Positions 1 to 6,554 are shown, numbered from the stretch's first letter. The stretch is DNA of 7,888 nt from RGIG7300 sp045649645 (GCA_045649645.1 JAZRQH010000038.1:1-7888); one strand, 5' to 3'. The notes: a model not told the origin generated them from the sequence alone. Program-made: numbers and translations.

Positions 1-780
1 TTCAAAAAATATATCGAGGCATACCGTTCAGAGGGAATCAATATCGCACAGCTTCATCCCCAGAACGAGATCCACGCAGATCAGAAGTTCCCGTCCTGCG
101 TATGGACAGGAGAGGATTTTGCAAGATTTATTGCAGACTATCTTATTCCCGAGCTTGGTGATAAAGTGGATATCTGGTACGGAACTGTCAACGGACCCAG
201 CGACGGGCCTCACCTGAAGGTAAGACATAACAAATTCCTCAATTTAGCTATGCAGAATGAGGTCATCAGAAACAATATAAAGGGTGTTTCCTATCAGTGG
301 GGAGGCAAGATAGGTCTTCTTAACTGCGAGGAGGATTATCCCCACCTTGACACCATCAACAGCGAGTGGGAGTGCGGCGAGGGCGAAAACACCTGGGATT
401 ACGCTATGTACGGCTTTGAAATGTGGCGTCACTATTTCGCCCACGGCAGCCGCGCCTGTGTCTACTGGAATATAGCCCTTGACGGACGCAACAGCAGCAC
501 CTGGGGCTGGGGTCAGAACAGCCTTATGACCATAGAGGGAGATAATATCACCTATAACCCCGATTATTATATGGTTAAGCACTTCGCTCATAAGGTAAAG
601 AAGGATGCAGTTATGCTGAGAACCGAAGGTGGCATGTCCTCAAACTCCTGTGTCTTCCGCAATCCCGACGGCAGCCGTGTTGCTGTTATTATGAATCCCT
701 TTGAGTTTGAAAAGATTATTACGATAGAAAATAAAAATTATATACTTAAACCCAAGTCATTTAATACTATAGTTCTGTAA
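1..780 (+). CDS. GH30-family glycoside hydrolase, C-terminal part (5' end outside window)
   Basis: The frame is open from base 1 to a TAA at 778-780, giving 259 residues with no start, so the gene begins upstream. The protein resembles the second half of GH30 retaining beta-glycosidases (glucosylceramidase-like clan A enzymes). An early Q-N-E motif (E23 of the fragment, bases 67-69) fits the acid/base position. A later S-E-W motif (E122, bases 364-366) fits the nucleophile, followed by a W-N-x-A-L-D motif near residues 157-162 as in GBA-type enzymes. The last 60-70 residues read like the beta-sandwich that closes GH30 proteins ('NPDGSRVAVIMNP'). The substrate cannot be read from this fragment: GH30 includes glucosylceramidases, beta-1,6-glucanases, xylanases and fucosidases. 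The missing N-terminus means I cannot say whether it is secreted. It is followed after 11 bases by a GH20 gene, so the two probably act on the same glycan. Confidence 0.85.
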   Translation, partial: FKKYIEAYRSEGINIAQLHPQNEIHADQKFPSCVWTGEDFARFIADYLIPELGDKVDIWYGTVNGPSDGPHLKVRHNKFLNLAMQNEVIRNNIKGVSYQWGGKIGLLNCEEDYPHLDTINSEWECGEGENTWDYAMYGFEMWRHYFAHGSRACVYWNIALDGRNSSTWGWGQNSLMTIEGDNITYNPDYYMVKHFAHKVKKDAVMLRTEGGMSSNSCVFRNPDGSRVAVIMNPFEFEKIITIENKNYILKPKSFNTIVL

Positions 781-785
781 GGAGA
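781..785 (+). promoter_or_regulatory. Ribosome binding site of the GH20 gene
   Basis: GGAGA begins immediately after the stop codon of the GH30 gene and lies six bases before the ATG at 792. The gap between the two genes is only 11 bases, so there is no room for a promoter and the genes are almost certainly co-transcribed. Confidence 0.75.
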
Positions 786-791
786 ATAAAT

Positions 792-2495
792 ATGATCTTA
801 GTACCAAAACCCCACAAACTTGAAACAAAGGAAGGCATACTTTCTGTCAGAGAATTCAAGGTAGTATGCGACAATGCAGACATTAAGTTTTTTGACGCCT
901 TTGGCGGCGGCGAGATGCCCCTTAACGTAAAGAAGGCTGACTATGACGATGCGGAAAAGTACGGCATCACAATAGACAGTGACGGTATCACCGTAGTATA
1001 CGGCGACATTGCCGCTGCTTACAGAGCATACACCACACTTACACAGATACTTGCAAGCGAGGAAGTTCCTTATCTCACCGTCGAGGACTGGCCCGACCTT
1101 GCTAACCGCGGATATATGATCGACATCAGCCGCGGCAAGATCCCCGGTATTGAATACTTAAAGGAGCTTGCAGAGATCCTTGCAGACCTTAAATATAATC
1201 AGCTTCAGCTCTATATGGACTCCTTCGTATACGAGTACGAGGGATTTGAGGAATACTGGAAGGATACTCAGCCTCTTACCAAGGCAGAGATAAAGGAGCT
1301 TGATGCCTTCTGTAAGGAGAGATTTATCGAGCTTGTTCCCATACAGAACTCCTTTGGTCATATGGGTGCATGGACTGCCAAACCCGAGATAGCACCTCTT
1401 GCTATCACCGACGCCAAGGGCAAGCCCTCACAGACCCTTAACCCTCTGCTTCCCGAATCTCTTGAGCTTATCGACAAGATCTATGCAGGTATGCTTGACG
1501 CGTTCTCCTCTGATATCCTCAACATCGGTATGGACGAGCCCCACGAGCTTGGTCTTAACGAGACCAAGGAGGTCTGCGAGGAAAAGGGCGTAGGCCGAGT
1601 CTACACCGAGCATCTTAATAAGGTAATAGACCTTGCAAGAGATAAGTACGGCAAGAAGGTAATGTTCTTTGACGACATCGTATTTAAGCATCCCGAGGAG
1701 CTTGCCAACATCCCCAAGGACGCTGTTGTAATGCAGTGGGGCTATGAGGGTGAGCAGCACTTTGACCGTAACATGGCACTCTTGAAGAGCCACGGTCTCA
1801 AGTTCTACGTATGTCCCGGTACCTCCATGTGGGGAAGCCTGGTTGGACGTATGAACAACGCTATCCTCAACATCACACAGGCAGCAGAGTCTGCAAACTA
1901 CTACGGCGCAGAGGGCTTCCTTCTCACCGAGTGGGGCGACGACGGACATCCCCAGTTCCCTGCTATTACATATCTTCCCCTTTGTGTGGGCGGTTACGCA
2001 TCCTGGAACTGCGGCGACCATGCAACCGAGGTGAACTATCAGGAAAGAAGAGAGCTTCTCACTACAGTTAAGAAGTATCTTGATAAATTTATCTATAACT
2101 GTACAAGCGAAAAGTCCCTTGGTGACGTGGTTTACCGTATGGGTAACGCATATATCCTTGAGGAGCTTATGTTCAACGGAACCCAGCTGGTACAGTGTAT
2201 CACCCGCCGTTATGAGCTGACTCCCGAGAGACTTGAAGGCTTTGAGCGTATAGCAAAGTTCGGACGTGAGATGAGAGCCGAGCTTGACGAAGTTAAGGCA
2301 GATGCAGTAATGCTTGAGGAATGTAAGGCAAACTGCGATATCCTTATCCTCTGCTGCGATCTGCTTCTTGGCAGAGCAACAAAGGAAGACCACGACCGTG
2401 TAATGGGCGAGTTCCACCGCCTCTGGGAGGTAAAGAACCACTCTGTAGGTCAGGACATCTTCGCTGACATCGTTAAGAGCTGGGTAAAAGAATAA
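792..2495 (+). CDS. GH20-family beta-N-acetylhexosaminidase-like glycosidase
   Basis: This is a complete 567-residue protein. Residues 1 to about 95 look like the small alpha/beta domain that precedes the barrel in GH20 enzymes. The catalytic barrel starts at about R106-G-Y-M-I-D111, a motif that carries the substrate-binding arginine in the family. The adjacent Asp-Glu pair that defines GH20 is D248-E249, in the context IGMDEPHELG; by family knowledge the Asp assists the substrate acetamido group and the Glu is the general acid. A further conserved-looking segment is E380-W-G-D-D-G-H386. Residues beyond about 430 form a helical C-terminal region with many charged residues. There is no signal peptide or membrane segment, so the enzyme is probably cytoplasmic and acts on imported oligosaccharides containing GlcNAc or GalNAc. 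Exact specificity is not readable. It is the last gene of a unit with the GH30 gene and is followed by a hairpin terminator. Confidence 0.88.
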   Translation: MILVPKPHKLETKEGILSVREFKVVCDNADIKFFDAFGGGEMPLNVKKADYDDAEKYGITIDSDGITVVYGDIAAAYRAYTTLTQILASEEVPYLTVEDWPDLANRGYMIDISRGKIPGIEYLKELAEILADLKYNQLQLYMDSFVYEYEGFEEYWKDTQPLTKAEIKELDAFCKERFIELVPIQNSFGHMGAWTAKPEIAPLAITDAKGKPSQTLNPLLPESLELIDKIYAGMLDAFSSDILNIGMDEPHELGLNETKEVCEEKGVGRVYTEHLNKVIDLARDKYGKKVMFFDDIVFKHPEELANIPKDAVVMQWGYEGEQHFDRNMALLKSHGLKFYVCPGTSMWGSLVGRMNNAILNITQAAESANYYGAEGFLLTEWGDDGHPQFPAITYLPLCVGGYASWNCGDHATEVNYQERRELLTTVKKYLDKFIYNCTSEKSLGDVVYRMGNAYILEELMFNGTQLVQCITRRYELTPERLEGFERIAKFGREMRAELDEVKADAVMLEECKANCDILILCCDLLLGRATKEDHDRVMGEFHRLWEVKNHSVGQDIFADIVKSWVKE

Positions 2496-2522
2496 ATTCA
2501 AAATTAAAAATGCAAAATAAAG
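2495..2522. repeat. Degenerate AT-rich heptamer repeat after the GH20 gene
   Basis: Directly at the GH20 stop codon the sequence reads in steps of seven: AATTCAA, AATTAAA, AATGCAA, AATAAAG. Each unit starts AAT and is A-rich. Related heptamer strings occur at 6298-6311 and 6966-7004, so this looks like a local copy of a dispersed repeat rather than chance AT-richness. The degeneracy limits confidence. Confidence 0.5.
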
Positions 2523-2526
2523 GTAT

Positions 2527-2560
2527 AAAACAGCATCTTCTGATGCTGTTTTCTTTATTT
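2527..2560 (+). terminator. Rho-independent terminator of the GH30-GH20 unit
   Basis: An 11-bp perfect stem (2527-2537 with 2542-2552), with core cagcatc/gatgctg and a four-base loop TTCT, is followed by a T-rich tail (CTTTATTT). Confidence 0.85.
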
Positions 2561-2581
2561 AATCTGACAACAAATCTACAA

Positions 2582-2609
2582 ACACCATTTTGTTCTTCCC
2601 TCATATATT
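2582..2609 (+). promoter_or_regulatory. Candidate mother-cell (sigma-K-like) promoter for dpaAB
   Basis: CATATATT at 2602-2609 fits the sigma-K -10 form CATANNNT, and an AC lies 18 bases upstream at 2582-2583, close to the minimal sigma-K -35. In Bacillus subtilis the homologous spoVF operon is transcribed by sigma-K in the mother cell. Transcription would start near 2616, before the ATG at 2651. The -35 is only two bases, so this is a weak match in AT-rich DNA, and sigma-E has a similar -10. Confidence 0.35.
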
Positions 2610-2636
2610 GATATTAGCCGATGGCATATCGGCAGG

Positions 2637-2644
2637 AAAGGAAG
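2637..2644 (+). promoter_or_regulatory. Ribosome binding site that fixes the dpaA start
   Basis: AAAGGAAG ends six bases before the ATG at 2651. The in-frame ATG at 2621 has no such site, and the predicted transcript would start at about that position. Confidence 0.6.
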
Positions 2645-2650
2645 CCCAAA

Positions 2651-3526
2651 ATGAAACGAGAAATCAAGATAGGAGTCATAGGCGGCGATACGAGGCAGCT
2701 GGCAGCAGCACATAAGCTCGCCGAAGAGGGCTTTTCGGTATATTGCTTCGGTACTCCGAAAAATGACGGAAGGTATAACGGATTTACAGAGTGTACAAAT
2801 CTGGAGGGCTGTGTAAGCGGATGTGCTGCCGTAGTGCTGGGCGTGCCATATTCCACCGATGGAAAATGGCTTAACTGTCCGCCCGAGGATTATGCCATAA
2901 GCGTAAAGGCTCTGCTTTGCGCTATGACTCCGGGACAGCTTCTTTTAGGCGGAAGACTTGATAAGAACCTGTACGAGGCAGCAGGGAGGCACTCGGTCAA
3001 GGCTTTAGACTATTTTACCTCGGAGGAGCTTACGGTATTGAATGCCATCCCCACCGCCGAAGGAGCGATAGAGATAGCCATGAAGGAGCTTGACAGTGTG
3101 CTTCGTGATGCCCGTGTGCTCGTATGCGGATTTGGCAGGGTAGGTAAGGTGCTGGCGCATACACTGAAGGAATTTGGCTGTGACGTGACAGTTTCCTGCC
3201 GCCGTAAGAGCGAGTCTGCCTGGTGCCGTGTCTACGGATATGACTTTCTTGCTATAGGGGAATTGTGTAACGGTATTGGCAGATATGACGTGATATTCAA
3301 TACCGTTCCCGCGCCTGTTTTTACAAGAGAGCTACTTTATAATACCAAGGCTGTAATAATAGATCTTGCTTCGGCTCCGGGAGGAGTTGACACTTGTGCA
3401 GCGGGTGAGCTTGGGGTCAAGGTGATACACGCCCTGTCTCTGCCCGGCAAGGTGGCGCCGAGAACGGCGGGAGAGATAATTGCAGGCTCGGTTATTGATA
3501 TACTGACAGAGGAGGGAATATTATGA
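2651..3526 (+). CDS. dpaA: Dipicolinate synthase subunit A
   Basis: The 291-residue protein matches SpoVFA/DpaA of B. subtilis in length (about 297) and in sequence along its whole extent. An N-terminal nucleotide-binding start is G8-V-I-G-G-D-T-R-Q. A second Rossmann glycine motif is G160-F-G-R-V-G165. The family blocks D238-L-A-S-x-P-G-G245 and LPGKVAPRTAG are present near the C-terminus. With DpaB it converts a dihydrodipicolinate-pathway intermediate from lysine biosynthesis to dipicolinic acid in the mother cell, from where it is moved into the forespore. The start at 2651 is chosen over the in-frame ATG at 2621 because only 2651 has a Shine-Dalgarno site and it gives the family-like N-terminus. 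It overlaps dpaB by four bases (ATGA), which indicates translational coupling. Confidence 0.93.
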   Translation: MKREIKIGVIGGDTRQLAAAHKLAEEGFSVYCFGTPKNDGRYNGFTECTNLEGCVSGCAAVVLGVPYSTDGKWLNCPPEDYAISVKALLCAMTPGQLLLGGRLDKNLYEAAGRHSVKALDYFTSEELTVLNAIPTAEGAIEIAMKELDSVLRDARVLVCGFGRVGKVLAHTLKEFGCDVTVSCRRKSESAWCRVYGYDFLAIGELCNGIGRYDVIFNTVPAPVFTRELLYNTKAVIIDLASAPGGVDTCAAGELGVKVIHALSLPGKVAPRTAGEIIAGSVIDILTEEGIL

Positions 3527-4083
3527 TAGGCTATGCTATGTGCGGCTCCTTTTGTACCCTTGAACGGAGTATTGACGAGCTTGAGCTGCTCTGCCTTATG
3601 GGCTATGAGGTAATGCCTATTATGAGCGAGATATGCTATGCCACCGACACCCGATTTGGCAAAGCAAAAGACAGGATAAGCAGAGTGGAGGAGCTCTGCG
3701 GCAATACTGTAATACATACGGTATTCGACGCAGAGCCCATAGGTCCCAAGGCTCTTCTTGATGCCCTTGTCATCTCCCCCTGTACGGGCAACACTCTTGC
3801 AAAGCTGGCGCAGGGTGTTACCGACTCCTCTGTTACCATGGCGGCAAAGGCCCATCTAAGAAACCACAGACCCCTTGTGATCGCCCTTGCCACAAACGAT
3901 GCCCTGTCCTCAAACCTTAAGAATATCGGCAAGCTCCTTGAAAAGAAAAACGTCTACTTTGTTCCCTTCTCTCAGGATGATCCTAAGAAAAAGCCTGACT
4001 CTATGATCGCGGATTTTTCTCTCATAGGAGACACCTTGGCCGAGGCGATGGAAGGCAGACAAATTCAACCCATATTAAAATAA
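3523..4083 (+). CDS. dpaB: Dipicolinate synthase subunit B (flavoprotein-like)
   Basis: This 186-residue protein is close to SpoVFB/DpaB (about 200 residues). It has the flavoprotein fold seen in phosphopantothenoylcysteine decarboxylase-like proteins: an N-terminal MIGYAMCGSFCT stretch and the P86-C-T-G-N90 phosphate/flavin-binding-like loop, followed by a KLAQGVTDSS segment. It works with DpaA in the last step of dipicolinate synthesis, required for spore core dehydration and heat resistance. Translation starts inside the end of dpaA (ATGA overlap), with AGGAGGG at 3510-3516 six bases before the ATG. The stop codon lies in the 5' arm of the terminator hairpin. Its presence implies that the organism, or a recent ancestor, makes dipicolinate-containing spores, and that it uses DpaAB rather than the electron-transfer flavoprotein route described in Clostridium perfringens. 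Confidence 0.93.
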   Translation: MIGYAMCGSFCTLERSIDELELLCLMGYEVMPIMSEICYATDTRFGKAKDRISRVEELCGNTVIHTVFDAEPIGPKALLDALVISPCTGNTLAKLAQGVTDSSVTMAAKAHLRNHRPLVIALATNDALSSNLKNIGKLLEKKNVYFVPFSQDDPKKKPDSMIADFSLIGDTLAEAMEGRQIQPILK

Positions 4084-4120
4084 GAGCCGTCCTATGGACG
4101 GCTCTTATCAAGTCTTTTTG
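4080..4120. terminator. Shared bidirectional terminator of dpaB and the convergent DUF362 gene
   Basis: A 13-bp perfect stem (4080-4092 with 4096-4108) has a three-base loop TAT. On the plus strand a T-rich stretch (TCTTTTT) follows at 4114-4120. On the minus strand the next bases read TTTTAATATG. The dpaB TAA (4081-4083) is inside the left arm and the DUF362 TGA (4110-4108) begins at the edge of the right arm, so one hairpin can end both convergent transcripts. Confidence 0.8.
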
Positions 4121-5256
4121 TCGAGTATTTTAGCTACGAAGGGGCGTTTAACCTTCATAGCACCTTTAGGGCAGAACTCCTGACAGCAGAAGCAGGAGAT
4201 ACAGGTGCTTCGGTCTATCTTAGCCTTACCGTTAACCATCTTTATAGCCTTTGCAGGACAGATATTTTCACAGACACGGCAGCCGACACATTCATCCTTT
4301 TTTAACGCAGGACGGGAACGTACCGCCCACTGTATCACACGGAAGGCAGCACCACGGATAAATCCGTCACCGTTGAAAACAATACTCTTTTTGTGAGCAA
4401 TGTTGTTGTAATCGGGGATATGAAATTTCTCCACGTCACCGTGGATATCAAGCTCGTTTAAGCTCTCGGGACACAGCCCTCTTGCTATTGCGTCTGTCAG
4501 AATGGGCAGTCTGTCAGCGGTAAGCCCCAGCACCCTTGCGCAGACAAGGTCTGCCTTGTGGGGGCTTTTTGATGCTATGATACAACCTATCTCACGGGGT
4601 GTTCCCATGGTAGGACCGTTGCCCTCCATGCCCACTACCGCATCGACGATATTGAGTACAGGCTTGAAATATTCGTCAAGGTCAACTATCATAGCGGCAA
4701 ACTTGTCATAGTCGGGAAAGCGGAAATGATATTCCGGCTTTACTATGCCGGGGATAGCTCCGAACATATTTTTTGCCGCAGCACTCATTCCCATCATTCC
4801 GTGGGTCTTAAGCTTGGCAAAGTTGATTATAACGTCCACGTTATCAAGCCACGCGGTATACTCAAACTCCTTTAATACCTTTGCCTGGGGAAACTCCGCC
4901 TTTTTCTCGGAAAAATCCTGATTGAGCTTTCCGCCTACCTTCTCTACGGGCTTAAGTCCTGATATCGAATAAACCCCGTTTAACACCGCCGCATTGTACA
5001 GTCCTCCGGGGCTGTCACCCACAATGACCTCGGCGCCTTTTTCTTTGAGCATTTTAATAAGCTCACAAACCATTACGGGATGTGTAGTCACCGCCTTTTC
5101 GGGGCGTGCACCGGTAACGAGATTTACCTTAATGCCTACCTTCATTCCCGACTTTATCATATCAAGACCGCCTATTGCACAAAGTGCCTCGGCAAGGGCA
5201 GCCCTTACGTTATCTTCGCTATAATCATTACATCTTACAATAGATACTTCTGCCAT
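4108..5256 (-). CDS. DUF362 domain protein with C-terminal 2x[4Fe-4S] ferredoxin domain
   Basis: The protein has 382 residues. The first 300 or so match DUF362, a family common in anaerobes with no settled function. Recognisable blocks are VGIKVNLVTG with a following TTHP, a GDSPGG segment, and a NFAKLKTHGMMGMSAAAKN segment. The C-terminus carries two classical cluster motifs: C323-x2-C326-x2-C329-x3-C333-P and C352-x2-C355-x2-C358-x3-C362-P. These predict two [4Fe-4S] clusters and thus an electron-transfer role. There is no signal peptide, so it is probably cytoplasmic. A Shine-Dalgarno-like CGAGGT lies five bases before the ATG. The gene is divergent from the aldolase gene (162-base spacer) and convergent with dpaB. 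Family assignment is firm; substrate and partner are unknown. Confidence 0.87.
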   Translation of the reverse strand: MAEVSIVRCNDYSEDNVRAALAEALCAIGGLDMIKSGMKVGIKVNLVTGARPEKAVTTHPVMVCELIKMLKEKGAEVIVGDSPGGLYNAAVLNGVYSISGLKPVEKVGGKLNQDFSEKKAEFPQAKVLKEFEYTAWLDNVDVIINFAKLKTHGMMGMSAAAKNMFGAIPGIVKPEYHFRFPDYDKFAAMIVDLDEYFKPVLNIVDAVVGMEGNGPTMGTPREIGCIIASKSPHKADLVCARVLGLTADRLPILTDAIARGLCPESLNELDIHGDVEKFHIPDYNNIAHKKSIVFNGDGFIRGAAFRVIQWAVRSRPALKKDECVGCRVCENICPAKAIKMVNGKAKIDRSTCISCFCCQEFCPKGAMKVKRPFVAKILDKKT

Positions 5257-5276
5257 AATATACCTCGCTTTGTTAT

Positions 5277-5305
5277 ATTATAAGGCTTCAAGCCGGAAAA
5301 AGCAA
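5277..5305 (-). promoter_or_regulatory. Candidate promoter of the DUF362 gene
   Basis: On the minus strand TATAAT occupies 5282-5277, with TTGCTT 17 bases upstream at 5305-5300. The -10 is a perfect consensus; the -35 matches only TTG. A short dyad (GGCTT-C-AAGCC, 5284-5294) sits in the spacer. Confidence 0.5.
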
Positions 5306-5354
5306 GAGAAATGTACTGTAGCGTCAAATGCACATCATTGTTTACATAATATTC

Positions 5355-5383
5355 TTGATTTCACCGTCATTTTATGACATAAT
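5355..5383 (+). promoter_or_regulatory. Promoter of the ketose-bisphosphate aldolase gene
   Basis: TTGATT (5355-5360) and CATAAT (5378-5383) are separated by 17 bases, with a TGA just before the -10 that makes an extended -10 element. The start point would be near 5390, followed by the strong Shine-Dalgarno GGAGGA at 5405-5410, eight bases before the ATG. A short dyad TTATG-A-CATAA (5372-5382) covers the -10. Confidence 0.6.
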
Positions 5384-5418
5384 GAAGTCAATAAATATTA
5401 TTTCGGAGGAAATATAAA

Positions 5419-6264
5419 ATGTCACTTGTTACAATGAGAGAAATGCTCAAAGAGGCAAGAGCTCACAAGTACGCAGTAGGCGCATTTGAGTTCTGGTCCT
5501 ACGATTCCGCTTACGCTGTTGCAAAGGCAGCTAAGTCCCTTAACGTTCCCGCTATCCTTCAGGTTGGTCCTTACGAAAAGGAATTCATGGATGGCTACAA
5601 GAACGCAGTTGCTATGGCAAAGATGGCTTCCGAGCACTTTGACCTCCCCGTTGCTATTCACCTTGACCATGCTGAGGAGTACGACGAAGTAGTTGAGGCT
5701 CTTGAGGCTGGTTTTACATCCGTTATGATCGATGCTTCCAAGTATGAGTTCGACAAGAACGTAGAGCTCACCTGCAAGGTAGTTGAGAAGGCTAAGGAAT
5801 ACGGCGCATCCGTTGAGGCTGAGATCGGCAAGCTCGCAGGTAACGAAGGTAACATCACCAACGACGAGGACGAGCAGACTGATCCCGCAATGGCAGCTGA
5901 GTTCGTTCGTCAGACCGGTGTTGACTGCCTCGCAGTTGCTATCGGTACAGCTCACGGTTTCTACACCCGTCCCCCTGTAATCAACATTGCAAGACTCAAG
6001 GAGATCGCAGCAGTTGTTGATATTCCCCTTGTACTCCACGGCGGTTCCGGCACTCCCGAAGATAAGGTTGCTGAGGCTTGCGCTAACGGTATCGCAAAGG
6101 TTAACATCTGCACAGAGTTCATCGCTGCATACGGTAAGGGCTACAACGGTCAGAACACAGAGGGCTTCAAGTACAACGTTCTTTCTCTCTTCAAGGAAGG
6201 CAGAGAGCACGGTAGCGCACTTGCTAAGTCCAAGATGGAGCTTTTCCTCTCCAACAAGATCTAA
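5419..6264 (+). CDS. Class II ketose-bisphosphate aldolase (fructose- or tagatose-bisphosphate type)
   Basis: The 281-residue protein is a zinc-dependent class II aldolase of the FbaA/GatY/KbaY family. It would split a ketose 1,6-bisphosphate into dihydroxyacetone phosphate and an aldehyde phosphate in the cytoplasm. The catalytic Asp and first zinc His are D83-H84 (in HLDHAEE). E135 lies in VEAEIG. The other zinc histidines are H179 (GTAHG) and H207 (LHGGSG), and N229 in KVNICTE contacts substrate in relatives. Two sites are unusual: the N-terminal loop is GAFEFW (residues 21-26) where relatives normally have GAFN, and C231 stands where FBP aldolases often have Asp and GatY/KbaY have Ala. 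Codon use is strongly biased, and the promoter and ribosome binding site are good, suggesting high expression. The sequence resembles the 280-residue GatY/KbaY-like branch more than the longer E. coli FbaA branch, so I do not assign a symbol. Confidence 0.85.
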   Translation: MSLVTMREMLKEARAHKYAVGAFEFWSYDSAYAVAKAAKSLNVPAILQVGPYEKEFMDGYKNAVAMAKMASEHFDLPVAIHLDHAEEYDEVVEALEAGFTSVMIDASKYEFDKNVELTCKVVEKAKEYGASVEAEIGKLAGNEGNITNDEDEQTDPAMAAEFVRQTGVDCLAVAIGTAHGFYTRPPVINIARLKEIAAVVDIPLVLHGGSGTPEDKVAEACANGIAKVNICTEFIAAYGKGYNGQNTEGFKYNVLSLFKEGREHGSALAKSKMELFLSNKI

Positions 6265-6268
6265 TAAC

Positions 6269-6297
6269 AAAAAGCATCACTTCGGTGATGCTTTTTT
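6269..6297 (+). terminator. Rho-independent terminator of the aldolase gene
   Basis: A 12-bp perfect stem (6269-6280 with 6285-6296) has a C(TTCG)G tetraloop, which is exceptionally stable in RNA, and ends in a run of six T. It starts four bases after the stop codon. Confidence 0.92.
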
Positions 6298-6308
6298 AAT
6301 TCGTAATT
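6293..6308. repeat. Left copy of a 16-base inverted repeat
   Basis: TTTTTAATTCGTAATT is the exact reverse complement of 6987-7002. The pair brackets the Xre/small-protein module. The sequence is low-complexity and overlaps the end of the aldolase terminator, so its meaning is uncertain. Bases 6298-6311 also read as two heptamers, AATTCGT and AATTAAA, related to the other repeats in the window. Confidence 0.55.
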
Positions 6309-6314
6309 AAATGT

Positions 6315-6346
6315 AAAAATGTGCAGACCGAGGTCTGCACATTTTT
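6315..6346 (-). terminator. Terminator of the Xre-family regulator gene
   Basis: A perfect stem of about 14 bp (6315-6328 with 6333-6346) surrounds a CGAG loop. Read on the minus strand it ends in TTTTT and an AT-rich tail. The regulator's TAA stop (6347-6345) is partly inside the first arm of the hairpin. It is symmetrical enough to also stop readthrough from the aldolase side. Confidence 0.8.
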
Positions 6347-6548
6347 AGTTTTCATCAATATATTCGATAATATCGGAAACGTTACAGCTGAGGATACGGC
6401 AGAAATCGTCAATTTTCATAGTACTGATGCCGTTTCCCTTTTTCATGCGATCGATGGTGGCACTGCTGATATTATACTTGTTTATCAAAGTATATGTTGA
6501 TATATTTTTCTCTTTTAATGTTTGCCAAAAAGGCTCATAGCTTATCAA
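6345..6548 (-). CDS. Small Xre-family (Cro/C1-type) helix-turn-helix regulator
   Basis: The protein has 67 residues and consists of just one Cro/C1-type DNA-binding domain of the HTH_26 kind. It opens with ISYEPFW. The helix-turn-helix core is about residues 17-35 (STYTLINKYNISSATIDRM), and it ends with the typical ILSCNVSDIIEYI helix pair (residues 52-64). I place the start at TTG (6548-6546): the strong site AAGGGGGTG lies six bases upstream, and this start gives the usual MISYxPFW N-terminus. A GTG three codons upstream overlaps that site and is unlikely. The gene is divergent from a small exported-protein gene. A 20-base palindrome in the shared promoter region is the likely binding site, so it probably represses that gene and perhaps itself. 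A chromosomal or mobile-element origin cannot be told apart. Confidence 0.85.
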   Translation of the reverse strand: MISYEPFWQTLKEKNISTYTLINKYNISSATIDRMKKGNGISTMKIDDFCRILSCNVSDIIEYIDEN

Positions 6549-6554
6549 CAGTAA

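Noticed and set aside
1428..2501. Long open frame of 357 codons on the minus strand opposite the GH20 gene
   Set aside because: It is antisense to a gene with clear GH20 motifs, has no recognisable domain and reads as a Cys/Leu/Val-rich shadow frame caused by biased codon use.
2621..2650. Upstream ATG as the start of dpaA
   Set aside because: It has no Shine-Dalgarno site, lies at about the predicted transcription start, and would add ten residues not expected in the family.
5317..5336. Possible catabolite-repression (cre) site upstream of the aldolase gene
   Set aside because: The TGTAGCG stretch matches only part of the cre consensus and lacks its dyad symmetry.
5422..6270. Open frame of 282 codons on the minus strand covering the aldolase
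   Set aside because: It mirrors the aldolase almost exactly. Strong codon bias in the sense gene removes antisense stops, and no domain or ribosome binding site was seen.
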